This document shows positions 1 to 7,600 of a stretch of 46,908 nucleotides of DNA, piece after piece. Made by a program: the position numbers and the translations under genes. Each line of letters begins with the position of its first letter. Within the stretch, counting starts at the first letter, position 1. The notes under the pieces are model-generated. The model had not been told where the DNA came from, made no database searches, and saw only the letters and a program-made list of their open reading frames with translations. Source of the stretch: Rhodovulum sp. (GTDB taxonomy: Bacteria > Pseudomonadota > Alphaproteobacteria > Rhodobacterales > Rhodobacteraceae); the NCBI GenBank assembly GCA_002706605.1, contig PALT01000008.1, positions 1-46,908 on the forward strand. Reading direction: 5' to 3'.

Positions 1-255
1 ATCCGGTGCAATTCCATCCACCCCGCCGCGATCCGCACGCCGATGTGGGACCCGATGCTGGGCGATGGGCCGGACCGCGCCGCGCGGGAGGCCGCAATCG
101 TCGCGGACACCCCCCTTCGCCGGTTCGGCGAACCCGAGGAGGTCGCAGCACTTGCCCTGCTGCTGGCATCCGACGATGCGCCCTATATCACGGGATCCGA
201 GTTGAACATCGACGGCGGGTTGTTGGCCGGATCGGCGGCCACACCGGGCGATTAG
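1..255 (+). CDS. SDR family oxidoreductase, C-terminal fragment (5' end outside window)
   Basis: Only the last 84 codons are present, in frame from the first base of the window to the TAG at 253-255. The end of the protein has the typical short-chain dehydrogenase C-terminus: a substrate-loop segment with PAAIRTPMW, then the pattern [12 protein letters not shown], then [19 protein letters not shown]. These match the classical SDR motifs that follow the catalytic YxxxK, which lies upstream of the window. The enzyme is presumably a cytosolic NAD(P)-dependent oxidoreductase. Its substrate cannot be told from this piece. The reading frame continues upstream, so the gene is cut by the window edge, not truncated. 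Confidence 0.85.
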   Translation: MRCNSIHPAAIRTPMWDPMLGDGPDRAAREAAIVADTPLRRFGEPEEVAALALLLASDDAPYITGSELNIDGGLLAGSAATPGD

Positions 256-264
256 ACAAAGAAA

Positions 265-296
265 AACCGCCCGCACCATCACAGGCGCGGGCGGTT
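265..296. terminator. bidirectional Rho-independent terminator
   Basis: A perfect 10-bp stem (265-274 pairs with 287-296) with a 12-nt loop lies between two convergent genes. The plus strand continues with CTTTG and the minus strand ends in five T residues, so it can stop both the SDR transcript and yqeY. Confidence 0.8.
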
Positions 297-325
297 CTTT
301 GTTCGAAATTCGGGCGGTTTGGCGC

Positions 326-781
326 TTAGCTCAGCTTGTTGCGAACCATCGGACCAACCAGAGAGAAGTCCATCTGACCGGTGAATTTGGATTTCAGCGC
401 GCCCATAACCTTGCCCATATCGCGAATGGAATCGGAACCGGTTTCGGCAATGGCCGCCGAAATCGCGCCGTCGATTTCATCATCGCTCAGCTGTTTTGGC
501 AGGAATTCCTCGATGATGGCGATCTCGGCCATCTCGCGTTCGGCCAGATCCAAACGACCACCTTCCTCATAGGTGCGGGCGCTCTCTTTGCGCTGTTTCA
601 CCATACGTCCCAGAATTTGCAGGATTTCTTCGTCCGAGACGGGGATATCGGCCCCCTCGCCTCCACGCTTGGAAATCTCCATGTCCTTGATCGCGGCATT
701 GATCAGGCGCAGGGTCGACAGGCGCTCGGCCTCTTTGTTTTTCATGGCCTCTTTGAGGGCCGTAGCAATGCGGTTGCGCAT
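326..781 (-). CDS. GatB/YqeY domain protein
   Basis: A 151-residue protein of the YqeY family. It begins MRNRIATALKEAMKN and carries the family hallmarks LRLINAAIKD (helical region), EEGGRLDLAEREMAEI and IIEEFLPKQLSDDEI, followed by a C-terminal tRNA-amidotransferase-like region ending DMGKVMGALK. YqeY resembles the C-terminal tRNA-binding domain of GatB. Its cellular role is poorly defined, and involvement in tRNA amidotransfer is only suggested by homology. The frame stays open upstream to 979. I chose the ATG at 781 because it gives the usual family length (about 150 residues) and the conserved N-terminus. It is divergent from carA, a neighbour pair common in Rhodobacterales. Confidence 0.9.
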   Translation of the reverse strand: MRNRIATALKEAMKNKEAERLSTLRLINAAIKDMEISKRGGEGADIPVSDEEILQILGRMVKQRKESARTYEEGGRLDLAEREMAEIAIIEEFLPKQLSDDEIDGAISAAIAETGSDSIRDMGKVMGALKSKFTGQMDFSLVGPMVRNKLS

Positions 782-953
782 ATAGTTTTCGCTTTCTTGT
801 TCCCCAGATGCGAGAGCCCGCAACCTACTTGTTAGCGCCCCAAGGTGCAAGAGATCGCCCATCCGTGTAATATACGCAGAATCCGCATCTTTGGCCTTGA
901 ACCCAAAGGGAGCCGCGCGTAGTTTCGCGCCGATTTGAGCCCCGGAGCCTGCC

Positions 954-2105
954 ATGCCCTCGACCACGACCCGTCCCACCGCCTGTCTGACGCTTGCTGA
1001 TGGAACCGTATTCTACGGCAAGGGCTTTGGGGCCGTCGGGGATACGGTGGCCGAGCTGTGCTTTAACACCGCGATGACGGGCTATCAGGAGATCATGACC
1101 GACCCGTCCTACGCCGGTCAGGTCGTGACCTTTACCTTCCCGCATATCGGCAACACCGGTGTCACCCCCGAGGATGACGAAACCGCCGATCCCGTTGCCG
1201 CCGGTATGGTGGTGAAATGGGACCCGACCACGCCCAGCAACTGGCGTTCGGTTGAATCGCTTCAGCCGTGGCTGGAACGCCGTGGCCGGATCGGCATCGG
1301 GGGCGTGGACACCCGCCGCCTGACCCGCGCGATCCGCCAACAAGGCGCGCCGCATGTGGCCATCGCCCACAACCCCGATGGCGTCTTTGACGTTGAGGCA
1401 CTGGTCGCCAAAGCCCGCGCGTTTAGCGGCCTCGAAGGTCTGGATCTGGCGAAAACCGTCACCTGCGCGCAATCCTATCGCTGGGACGAACAGCGTTGGG
1501 CATGGCCCGATGGCTATACCGCCCGCACCGAACCCGGTCGTCGCGTTGTCGCGATCGATTACGGCGCGAAACGCAACATCCTGCGTTGTCTGGCCAGTGC
1601 CGGTTGCGACGTCACCGTCCTGCCCGCCACAGCGACCGCCGAGGATGTTCTGGCCCTGAACCCCGAAGGTGTGTTCCTGTCCAACGGTCCGGGCGATCCC
1701 GCCGCGACCGGCGAATACGCCGTGCCGATGATCAAGGGCGTTCTGGAAAAGGACCTGCCGGTTTTCGGCATCTGCCTTGGTCACCAAATGCTGGCACTGG
1801 CCCTTGGGGCCAAGACCATCAAGATGAACCACGGCCACCACGGCGCGAACCATCCGGTCAAGGATCTGGACACTGGCAAGGTCGAAATCACCAGCATGAA
1901 CCACGGTTTTACCGTGGACAGCCAGACCCTGCCCGAGGGCGTCAAAGAGACCCACGTGTCGCTGTTTGACGGCAGCAACTGTGGCATCGCAATGACCGAA
2001 CGCCCCGTGTTCTCGGTGCAATACCACCCCGAGGCCAGCCCGGGTCCGCAGGACAGCTTTTACCTGTTTGAGCGTTTTGTAGACGCGATGAACGCGCGCG
2101 CCTGA
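954..2105 (+). CDS. carA: carbamoyl-phosphate synthase small subunit
   Basis: A 383-residue glutaminase subunit of carbamoyl-phosphate synthetase. It hydrolyses glutamine and channels ammonia to CarB for arginine and pyrimidine synthesis. The N-terminal CPSase small-chain domain (about 1-150) shows TLADGTVFYGKGFG and FNTAMTGYQEIMTDPSYAGQ. The C-terminal class I glutamine amidotransferase domain (about 190-380) has the nucleophile in FGICLGHQ (Cys274) and the His/Glu pair in QYHPEASPGP. Length is standard. GGAG seven bases ahead supports the ATG at 954. A strong terminator follows directly. CarB is not in this window, so the two subunits are not encoded side by side here. Confidence 0.97.
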   Translation: MPSTTTRPTACLTLADGTVFYGKGFGAVGDTVAELCFNTAMTGYQEIMTDPSYAGQVVTFTFPHIGNTGVTPEDDETADPVAAGMVVKWDPTTPSNWRSVESLQPWLERRGRIGIGGVDTRRLTRAIRQQGAPHVAIAHNPDGVFDVEALVAKARAFSGLEGLDLAKTVTCAQSYRWDEQRWAWPDGYTARTEPGRRVVAIDYGAKRNILRCLASAGCDVTVLPATATAEDVLALNPEGVFLSNGPGDPAATGEYAVPMIKGVLEKDLPVFGICLGHQMLALALGAKTIKMNHGHHGANHPVKDLDTGKVEITSMNHGFTVDSQTLPEGVKETHVSLFDGSNCGIAMTERPVFSVQYHPEASPGPQDSFYLFERFVDAMNARA

Positions 2106-2142
2106 TCGCGCCGCCTGCGACCATCGAAATTTACCTTTCGTT

Positions 2143-2177
2143 AACTATCCCCGCCTAACAGTGGGGATAGTTTTTTT
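2143..2177 (+). terminator. carA terminator
   Basis: Perfect 10-bp stem (2143-2152 with 2163-2172), 10-nt loop, and seven T residues at 2171-2177. It ends exactly one base before the first ATG of the next gene. Confidence 0.9.
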
Positions 2178-4115
2178 ATGGATATTTCGATGTCGGCGAT
2201 TGTTGCGCAATTTCAGACATTTAAAAGACGCCCTTTACCTGTTGGACCACGCCCGTCGAACAACGGACGTCGGCCGCTGGGGGAGATTTTGTTGGCCAGT
2301 GGGGCCTTGCGCCCAGACCATCTGGCCCGCGCGATTGCCCTTCAAACCCGTCAGAACCTGCGTCTTGGCGATATCCTGTTGGCGCATGACTGGATCACCG
2401 AGGGCGATTTGCTGGACGCGCTTTGTGTTCAGTTCGGCACCGACCCCATTGATCTGGAAACACAATCGCCCGATCCACGCCTTTTGGACCGTATCGGGAT
2501 TGAGGCCTGTTTGCGTCAAGGGATTCTGCCGATCAAACGTATCGGCGGCGGGGTCGTCATCGCCACCTGTCGCCCTGATCAGTTCGACAAGCTGTGCCTG
2601 CCCGACTCGTTTGGCCGCCCGATTATGGCGATTTGCAGCGAGAGCGCCCTGCACCGCGCAATCCTGAACCTGCGTGACAGACACCTGATCGAACGCGCCG
2701 AAACGCGGGTGCCGGATGAAATGGCGTCGCGCTATTGGTACAAGAACCGCCCGCGTTTCATCCTGACAACGGCCTTGGTGATGCTGGCCGCCCTTGGCGT
2801 GGCGCGTCCTTTGCTGACCTTTAACCTCTTGGCGCTTTGGGCGCTGGTGTCTTTGGCGTTCTGGACGGCCCTGAAACTGGCCACGCTCTGCACAAAACCG
2901 CAGGAACATGACCTGTCCCCACCCGCGGGGCCTGCGCAAAAGCTGCCCGTGGTGTCGGTCCTTGTCCCCCTGTTTCGCGAAGAGGATATCGCCCAGCGTC
3001 TGGTCGCGCGCCTTGGACGTCTCAATTACCCCAAGGAACTGCTGGACGTCTGCCTGATCACCGAGGAAGAGGACGCCGACACCCGTGATCGTCTAATCGC
3101 GGCCCGCCTGCCCCATTGGATGCGCGTGATCACCGTCCCGGGTGGCAGCCTGAAAACCAAGCCGCGGGCGATGAATTACACGCTGGATTTCTGCAAGGGG
3201 TCGATCATTGGGATTTACGACGCCGAGGACGCGCCCGACCCCGACCAAATCCACAAGGTCGTGCGCATCTTTAACACCGCGCCCGAGAACGTCGCCTGTC
3301 TGCAAGGCGCGCTGGATTTCTACAACACCTCGCGCAACTGGATGTCGCGCTGTTTCACGGTGGAATATGCCACATGGTTTCGGGTCCTGTTGCCCGGGAT
3401 TTCGCAGCTGGGTCTGGTGGTTCCCCTTGGCGGCACCACGTTGTTTTTCCGCCGCAAACCGCTTGAGGAAATCGGCGCATGGGACGCCCACAACGTGACC
3501 GAGGACGCCGATCTGGGCGTGCGTCTGGCGCGGGCGGGGTATCGCACGGAACTGGTCGACACGGTCACAGGCGAAGAGGCGAACTGCCGGATGGTGCCGT
3601 GGATCAAACAACGCTCGCGCTGGGTCAAAGGGTTCATGATGACCTATGCGGTGCATATGCGCGACCCGATGCGGTTGTGGCGGGAACTGGGGCCGCGCCG
3701 GTTTCTGGGGTTCCAGATCCTGTTCGCGGGGTCCCTGTCGCAATCCCTGCTGGCGCCGTTGATGTGGTCGTTCTGGGTGGTCCCGTTTGGTATCGCACAT
3801 CCCGTCGTCACAGGGATGAGCACCCTGCAATTCATCGCGATGTGCGCCCTATTCGCCCTGTGTGAGGGGTTGAACATCGCAACCGGCGTCATCGGCCTGA
3901 AACGCGCGGGCAAATCTGCCTATCGCTGGTGGGTGCCGACCCTCTATGCTTATCACCCGATGGCCAGTTTCGCGGCGTATAAGGCCCTTTATGAGATGGT
4001 CACATGCCCGTTTTATTGGGACAAAACCCAACACGGGATCGCCGACGACATGGACCATGACCCACACGGCCCGGACACCATTCCGGGACCGGCGGGCCTG
4101 CGCCTTGTTCACTAA
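2178..4115 (+). CDS. membrane family 2 glycosyltransferase with GspE N-terminal-like domain
   Basis: A 645-residue protein. Residues about 30-150 look like the N-terminal (MshEN/T2SSE-N) domain of type II secretion ATPases, with RPLGEILLASG and RLGDILLAHDWITEGDLL as the two helical repeats. Two membrane helices follow (about 195-240), then a processive GT2 domain with SVLVPLFREED, the metal-binding IYDAEDAPDPDQ, the catalytic TEDADLGVRL and the acceptor-site QRSRW. At least three more membrane helices close the protein. It resembles cellulose-synthase-type or curdlan-type polymerases of the inner membrane; the polysaccharide is unknown. The first ATG abuts the carA terminator's T tract, leaving no room for a ribosome-binding site. 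ATG 2190 is an alternative, and leaderless translation is another possibility. The gene converges with the GntR gene with a 3-base gap. Confidence 0.85.
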   Translation: MDISMSAIVAQFQTFKRRPLPVGPRPSNNGRRPLGEILLASGALRPDHLARAIALQTRQNLRLGDILLAHDWITEGDLLDALCVQFGTDPIDLETQSPDPRLLDRIGIEACLRQGILPIKRIGGGVVIATCRPDQFDKLCLPDSFGRPIMAICSESALHRAILNLRDRHLIERAETRVPDEMASRYWYKNRPRFILTTALVMLAALGVARPLLTFNLLALWALVSLAFWTALKLATLCTKPQEHDLSPPAGPAQKLPVVSVLVPLFREEDIAQRLVARLGRLNYPKELLDVCLITEEEDADTRDRLIAARLPHWMRVITVPGGSLKTKPRAMNYTLDFCKGSIIGIYDAEDAPDPDQIHKVVRIFNTAPENVACLQGALDFYNTSRNWMSRCFTVEYATWFRVLLPGISQLGLVVPLGGTTLFFRRKPLEEIGAWDAHNVTEDADLGVRLARAGYRTELVDTVTGEEANCRMVPWIKQRSRWVKGFMMTYAVHMRDPMRLWRELGPRRFLGFQILFAGSLSQSLLAPLMWSFWVVPFGIAHPVVTGMSTLQFIAMCALFALCEGLNIATGVIGLKRAGKSAYRWWVPTLYAYHPMASFAAYKALYEMVTCPFYWDKTQHGIADDMDHDPHGPDTIPGPAGLRLVH

Positions 4116-4118
4116 GGA

Positions 4119-4772
4119 TCAGAGTTCGTTGGCAAAACTCGTCGCGTCCAGACGCAAACGCGCCTCAAACGCGGTCGAAATGTGGGATTTCAACGCCTGA
4201 TAGGCCCGATCCCCGTCATGATCGGCAATCGCCTCGACAATCGCGGCGTGCTCTTCCAACGCCTTTTCCCCGCGCCCCTCGGCCGCCAGAGACGTCGTCG
4301 CCATCAGGGCCATCGACCGGTGCACAAGGTCCAGCTGTTGAACCAGAAACACGTTATGGGACGCCAGATGCACCTGTTTGTGGAACCGGCGGTTCGCCCG
4401 CGACATGCCCGACGGATCGCCCAGCAACGCGTGATCCTCTTTTACCATGGCCCGCAGGACATTGATTTCCTCATCCGTGGCGTGACGCGCGGCCAGACGG
4501 GCCGCCAGCCCCTCAAGCTCTCCGCGCACGACGTAGAGTTCGGCCAGTTGGTTGTGGTTCAGCGAGGCAACGATCAAACTGCGCCCGTCGCGCACCAACA
4601 GGGACTGGGTCTCCAGACGCTGCAACGCCTCGCGGATGGGCGTGCGCGAGACGCCGAACCGCTCGGCCAGTTCGCTCTCGACCAAGCGATCACCGGGGCG
4701 ATACACACCCACATCGATCGCATCCAAGATCAAAGCATAGGCGTCTTTTTGCGAGTTTTTCGCGTCTTTCAT
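4119..4772 (-). CDS. GntR family transcriptional regulator, FadR (FCD) subfamily
   Basis: A 217-residue DNA-binding regulator. The N-terminal winged helix (about 8-75) contains the GntR signature DRLVESELAERFGVSRTPIREALQ in overlapping blocks (for example FGVSRTPIREAL) and ends RDGRSLIV. The C-terminal all-helical FCD ligand domain (about 80-205) carries the usual Asp/Arg/His scatter (YVVRGELEG, RANRRFHKQVH, EEHAAIVEAI). Members sense small organic acids and usually repress nearby catabolic or transport genes. No such operon is adjacent, so the target is unknown. A good GGGA precedes ATG 4772. A perfect 12-bp palindrome lies 37-48 bases upstream of the start in the shared intergenic region and may be its own operator or that of another regulator. 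Confidence 0.92.
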   Translation of the reverse strand: MKDAKNSQKDAYALILDAIDVGVYRPGDRLVESELAERFGVSRTPIREALQRLETQSLLVRDGRSLIVASLNHNQLAELYVVRGELEGLAARLAARHATDEEINVLRAMVKEDHALLGDPSGMSRANRRFHKQVHLASHNVFLVQQLDLVHRSMALMATTSLAAEGRGEKALEEHAAIVEAIADHDGDRAYQALKSHISTAFEARLRLDATSFANEL

Positions 4773-4808
4773 GAACTGTTCCCTAAAAATCCCGCTCTAA
4801 CTATCCCT

Positions 4809-4820
4809 GTGAGCGCTCAC
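4809..4820. promoter_or_regulatory. perfect palindrome in GntR/HAD divergent promoter
   Basis: The sequence GTGAGCGCTCAC is a perfect 12-bp palindrome in the 110-bp space between the divergent GntR and HAD genes. It is identical to the core of the fully symmetric lac operator, so it would suit a LacI/GalR-type repressor. The adjacent regulator is a GntR protein, whose usual half-sites (GT..AC types) differ. Function is inferred from symmetry and position only. Confidence 0.5.
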
Positions 4821-4882
4821 GAATCAAGCCATTCTACACCACAGCCGTTGCGCCAAACGCCGCAGCCCGCTAGGGATTTCCC

Positions 4883-5527
4883 ATGGTGAAACAAGATTTT
4901 GACGGGGTGCGGGACTGGATCTTTGATCTGGACAACACCCTTTATCCGCCCGCCGCGCGTCTGTTTGATCAGATTGAGGTGCGCATGACGGCCTATGTCA
5001 TGGACGCGCTAAACGTCCCGCGCGATGAGGCGAACCGCCTGCGCAAACACTATTGGGCGGAATATGGCACGACGCTGGCGGGGTTGATGGACCTGCACGG
5101 GGTCGATCCCGCGCCCTATCTGACCTCGGTGCATGACATTGATTTCAGCGCGCTGATCCCCGATGCCACGCTGGCCAGCCGGATCAAGGCCCTGCCAGGA
5201 CGCAAGTTCGTCTATACCAACGGCACCGCGCCTTATGCGCAAAACGTGCTGGCCGCGCGGGGGCTGGACGGGCTGTTTGACGGGATTTACGGGGTCGAGC
5301 ACGCCAATTTCCGGCCCAAGCCCGAACCCCGCGCCTTTGAAACCGTGTTCACCGCCGCCGGTATCGACACCGCCCGCGGCGCGATGTTTGAGGATGATCC
5401 CCGCAACCTGTCCGCGCCACATGCCATGGGAATGCGCACGGTTCACGTCGCACCGACGCCCGAACCCGCGCCGCACATCCACCACCATACCGACGATCTG
5501 TCCGCGTTTTTGGCCCGCCTGATCTGA
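4883..5527 (+). CDS. HAD family hydrolase, pyrimidine 5'-nucleotidase type
   Basis: A 214-residue cytosolic phosphatase. HAD motif I is FDLDNTLYP with nucleophile Asp15 and acid Asp17. Motif II is VYTNGTAPY, motif III Lys lies in FRPKPEPRAF, and motif IV is FEDDPRNL. The helical cap between motifs I and II, and the sequence FDLDNTLYPP, match the SDT1/Phm8-like pyrimidine 5'-nucleotidase group, which dephosphorylates UMP/CMP. It is a plausible partner of pyrimidine synthesis, though a broader phosphatase role cannot be excluded. The ATG at 4883 follows GGGATTTCCC, a weak ribosome site. It is transcribed away from the GntR gene, and a structured inverted repeat starts one base after the stop. 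Confidence 0.88.
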   Translation: MVKQDFDGVRDWIFDLDNTLYPPAARLFDQIEVRMTAYVMDALNVPRDEANRLRKHYWAEYGTTLAGLMDLHGVDPAPYLTSVHDIDFSALIPDATLASRIKALPGRKFVYTNGTAPYAQNVLAARGLDGLFDGIYGVEHANFRPKPEPRAFETVFTAAGIDTARGAMFEDDPRNLSAPHAMGMRTVHVAPTPEPAPHIHHHTDDLSAFLARLI

Positions 5528-5595
5528 ACAGATTGCCGCACCCCACGGAAATCTCGGCGTTTTCTGGGGTGTTTTGACGCAGTGCGGCAACCTGT
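5528..5595 (+). terminator. nested hairpins after the HAD gene, candidate terminator
   Basis: An inner stem CACCCCA/TGGGGTG (5539-5545 with 5565-5571), followed by GTTTTG, could terminate the HAD transcript. It lies inside a longer 14-position stem (5528-5541 with 5582-5595, one mismatch) built on TTGCCGCAC/GTGCGGCAA. The two stems share three bases (5539-5541), so they partly compete. Confidence 0.45.
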
Positions 5596-5654
5596 GCCCT
5601 GTTGCCCGCGCCCGCCCGTTTCTATGTCGCCTCCGACCAAAGCGGAGAGACACA

Positions 5655-5867
5655 ATGGCAACCGACACCACCATCACCACCCCGAGCCACGACGTAGCGG
5701 GCACGATTTCCAACAGCACCTTTGCCTTTACCCTGTTTCTGGTGGTGGCCCTGATCGCGCTGTGGGGAATTTCGTTCCTGACCTTTGGCGTGCCGGGCCT
5801 GTACATCCCCGCCGTGGCCTTTGTGCCGGTGATGTTCGTGATCTTGCTGGTCATCACGCGCGGATGA
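5655..5867 (+). CDS. small two-helix membrane protein, unknown function
   Basis: A 70-residue protein that I do not recognise. After a polar, threonine-rich start (MATDTTITTPSHD) it has two hydrophobic stretches (about 25-45 and 48-67) joined by a Gly/Pro turn (FGVPGLYIP), giving a compact two-pass inner-membrane protein. The ATG at 5655 is preceded by GGAGAG at good spacing. The frame is open earlier to 5574, but the upstream part is polar and has no ribosome site. It sits alone between the HAD gene and the flavin hydroxylase, 72 bases before the latter. No function can be assigned. Confidence 0.7.
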   Translation: MATDTTITTPSHDVAGTISNSTFAFTLFLVVALIALWGISFLTFGVPGLYIPAVAFVPVMFVILLVITRG

Positions 5868-5889
5868 TGCGGGGATGACGATTTGCCCC

Positions 5890-5932
5890 TTGGATCATCC
5901 GGCCTTTTCGCCCTATCTGATGATCCAAGGAG
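5890..5932 (+). promoter_or_regulatory. inverted repeat leading into the UbiH-like gene's ribosome-binding site
   Basis: TTGGATCATC (5890-5899) and GATGATCCAA (5919-5928) form a perfect 10-bp inverted repeat with a 19-nt spacer. The right arm runs into the ribosome-binding site AAGGAG (5927-5932). It could be an RNA stem masking part of that site, or a DNA operator. Confidence 0.45.
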
Positions 5933-5939
5933 CATTGCC

Positions 5940-7139
5940 ATGGACCACGTTCAAACCGACATCCTGATTTCCGGCGGCGGCGTTGCGGGGCTTGCCTCGG
6001 CGGCGGCTTTTGGCGCGGCGGGGTTTTCCGTTCTTGTCGTGGACCCTGCACCGCCCGTGACCGACGAAGGCGCGGCCGGTGCCGATATGCGCACCACCGC
6101 GTTTTTGCAGCCCTCGGTCGATCTGTTGATCGCCGCCGGTCTGTGGGAACGGCTGGCCCCCTTTGCCAGCGATCTGCAGGTCATGCGCATTGCCGATGCC
6201 GGTGGCCCCGATCCCGTGGCCCGCATCACCAAGGATTTCGACGCCTCGGATATTTCCGACCGGCCCTTTGGCTGGAACCTGCCGAACTGGCTGTTGCGGC
6301 GTGAAATGGTGGCGCGTCTGAATGATCTGCCGAACGTCGAGTTCCGCGCAGGCGTCGCAACGCGCAACGTCCTGACGCGTGAGCGTGAGGCCCGCGTGAC
6401 CCTGTCCGATGGCACGCCGGTGCGCGCGCGCCTGTTGATCGCCGCCGACGGGCGCAATTCGCCCGTGCGCAACGCGGTCGGTATCGACGTGAAAACAACG
6501 CGTTACGGGCAAAAGGCACTGGCCTTTGCCGTGACCCATCCCGAACCGCACAACAATGTCTCGACCGAAGTGCATCGCAGTGGCGGGCCCTTTACCCTTG
6601 TGCCGCTGCCCGACCGCGACGGGAAACCCTGTTCCGCCATCGTCTGGATGGAGAGCGGCCCCGAGGTGATCCGCCTGTCGAAACTGCCGGTTGACGACTT
6701 CACCGCCGAAATGAACGCCCGTTCCGCGGGTCTTTATGGTGAACTGACGCTGGCCAGCCCCCTGTCCGTCTGGCCCATCATCAGCCAGATCGCCGAACGG
6801 TTTTACGCCGAGCGCACCGCACTGATCGCCGAGGCCGCCCATGTGGTACCCCCGATCGGCGCACAGGGTCTGAACATGAGCCTTGGGGACACGCGCGTTT
6901 TGCTGGAACTGGCACAGGCCGATCCGGCGAACCTTGGCTCGGTCGAGATGCTAAGCACGTTTAACAAACGCCGCTGGCCCGAGGTGCGCGCGCGTGTGAC
7001 CGGCATCGACATGCTGAACCGTGCGTCGATGATGGGGGCGCAGGGGTTGCGCGATATGCGGGCAAACGCGCTGAACGCGCTTTATTCCGTGTCGCCGGTG
7101 CGCAAAACGTTGATGAAGGCCGGTCTGGGCATGCGTTAA
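5940..7139 (+). CDS. UbiH/UbiF family FAD-dependent hydroxylase
   Basis: A 399-residue flavoprotein monooxygenase of the ubiquinone-hydroxylase family. The FAD-binding Rossmann motif is DILISGGGVAGLASA (residues 7-21). The second FAD motif is usually GDAAHxxPPxxAQGLNxGL; here it is EAAHVVPPIGAQGLNMSLGD, which replaces the usual first Gly-Asp with Glu-Ala. The DG motif is AADGRNSPVR. The family adds hydroxyl groups to the benzoquinone ring, so a role in ubiquinone synthesis at the membrane is likely, but which carbon it hydroxylates cannot be told. The start at ATG 5940 is fixed by AAGGAG. The stop overlaps the stop of the convergent Lrp gene (TTAA at 7136-7139). Confidence 0.88.
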   Translation: MDHVQTDILISGGGVAGLASAAAFGAAGFSVLVVDPAPPVTDEGAAGADMRTTAFLQPSVDLLIAAGLWERLAPFASDLQVMRIADAGGPDPVARITKDFDASDISDRPFGWNLPNWLLRREMVARLNDLPNVEFRAGVATRNVLTREREARVTLSDGTPVRARLLIAADGRNSPVRNAVGIDVKTTRYGQKALAFAVTHPEPHNNVSTEVHRSGGPFTLVPLPDRDGKPCSAIVWMESGPEVIRLSKLPVDDFTAEMNARSAGLYGELTLASPLSVWPIISQIAERFYAERTALIAEAAHVVPPIGAQGLNMSLGDTRVLLELAQADPANLGSVEMLSTFNKRRWPEVRARVTGIDMLNRASMMGAQGLRDMRANALNALYSVSPVRKTLMKAGLGMR

Positions 7140-7600
7140 GCCACGCCCAGCGGTCCGGGGCGATGTTCCTCGGACAACAGGACATTGGCCTCGACATTCC
7201 CGACGCCCGGCAAGGTCATGATCCGGCGGCGCAGCACGCGTTCAAAGTCGCTGAGATCCCGCGCAACAACCCGCAAACGGTAGTCATACAAACCCAAAAC
7301 GTGCTGAACCGTCTGCACCTCGGGGATGGCCGTGGCCGCGCGTTCGAAATCCTCAAGGCTGACCCGCCCTTTGGTCGCCAGCTTGATCCCCAAAAACACC
7401 GTCACCCCGAACCCCAAGGCCTCGGCGTCCAGATCAATGCGGCGACCGGCGATGATGCCCGCGTCCTCCATCCGGCGAATCCGTCGCCACGTCGCCGGTT
7501 GCGACAGGCCCAGCGTCCGGCCAATCGCCCCCGCGCTTTGACCCGCATCGGCCAAGAGGGCACGCAGAATCGCGCGGTCCTGATCATCAAGGTCGATCAT
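7136..7600 (-). CDS. Lrp/AsnC family transcriptional regulator (second of pair)
   Basis: A 154-residue regulator. The N-terminal helix-turn-helix (about 3-60) reads LDDQDRAILRALLADA and then GRTLGLSQPATWRRIRRM. The C-terminal RAM/ligand domain (about 70-145) has the typical beta-sheet pattern with VQTVQHVLGLYDYRLRV and LPGVGNVEANVLL. Its ATG overlaps the TGA of the upstream paralogue (ATGA, 7597-7600), so the two are almost certainly translated together. The pair is divergent from ilvC, suggesting control of branched-chain amino-acid synthesis, possibly as a heteromeric regulator. Its stop overlaps that of the convergent hydroxylase gene by four bases. Confidence 0.93.
   Translation of the reverse strand: MIDLDDQDRAILRALLADAGQSAGAIGRTLGLSQPATWRRIRRMEDAGIIAGRRIDLDAEALGFGVTVFLGIKLATKGRVSLEDFERAATAIPEVQTVQHVLGLYDYRLRVVARDLSDFERVLRRRIMTLPGVGNVEANVLLSEEHRPGPLGVA

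Noticed and set aside
825-2027. Long open frame (400 codons) on the minus strand opposite carA
   Set aside because: It is antisense to an unmistakable carA. High G+C codon bias makes long mirror frames common here, and the translation shows no family motifs.
5883-5939. Earlier start (5883) for the UbiH-like gene
   Set aside because: It would include the inverted repeat as coding sequence. AAGGAG at 5927-5932 and the Rossmann motif position support ATG 5940.
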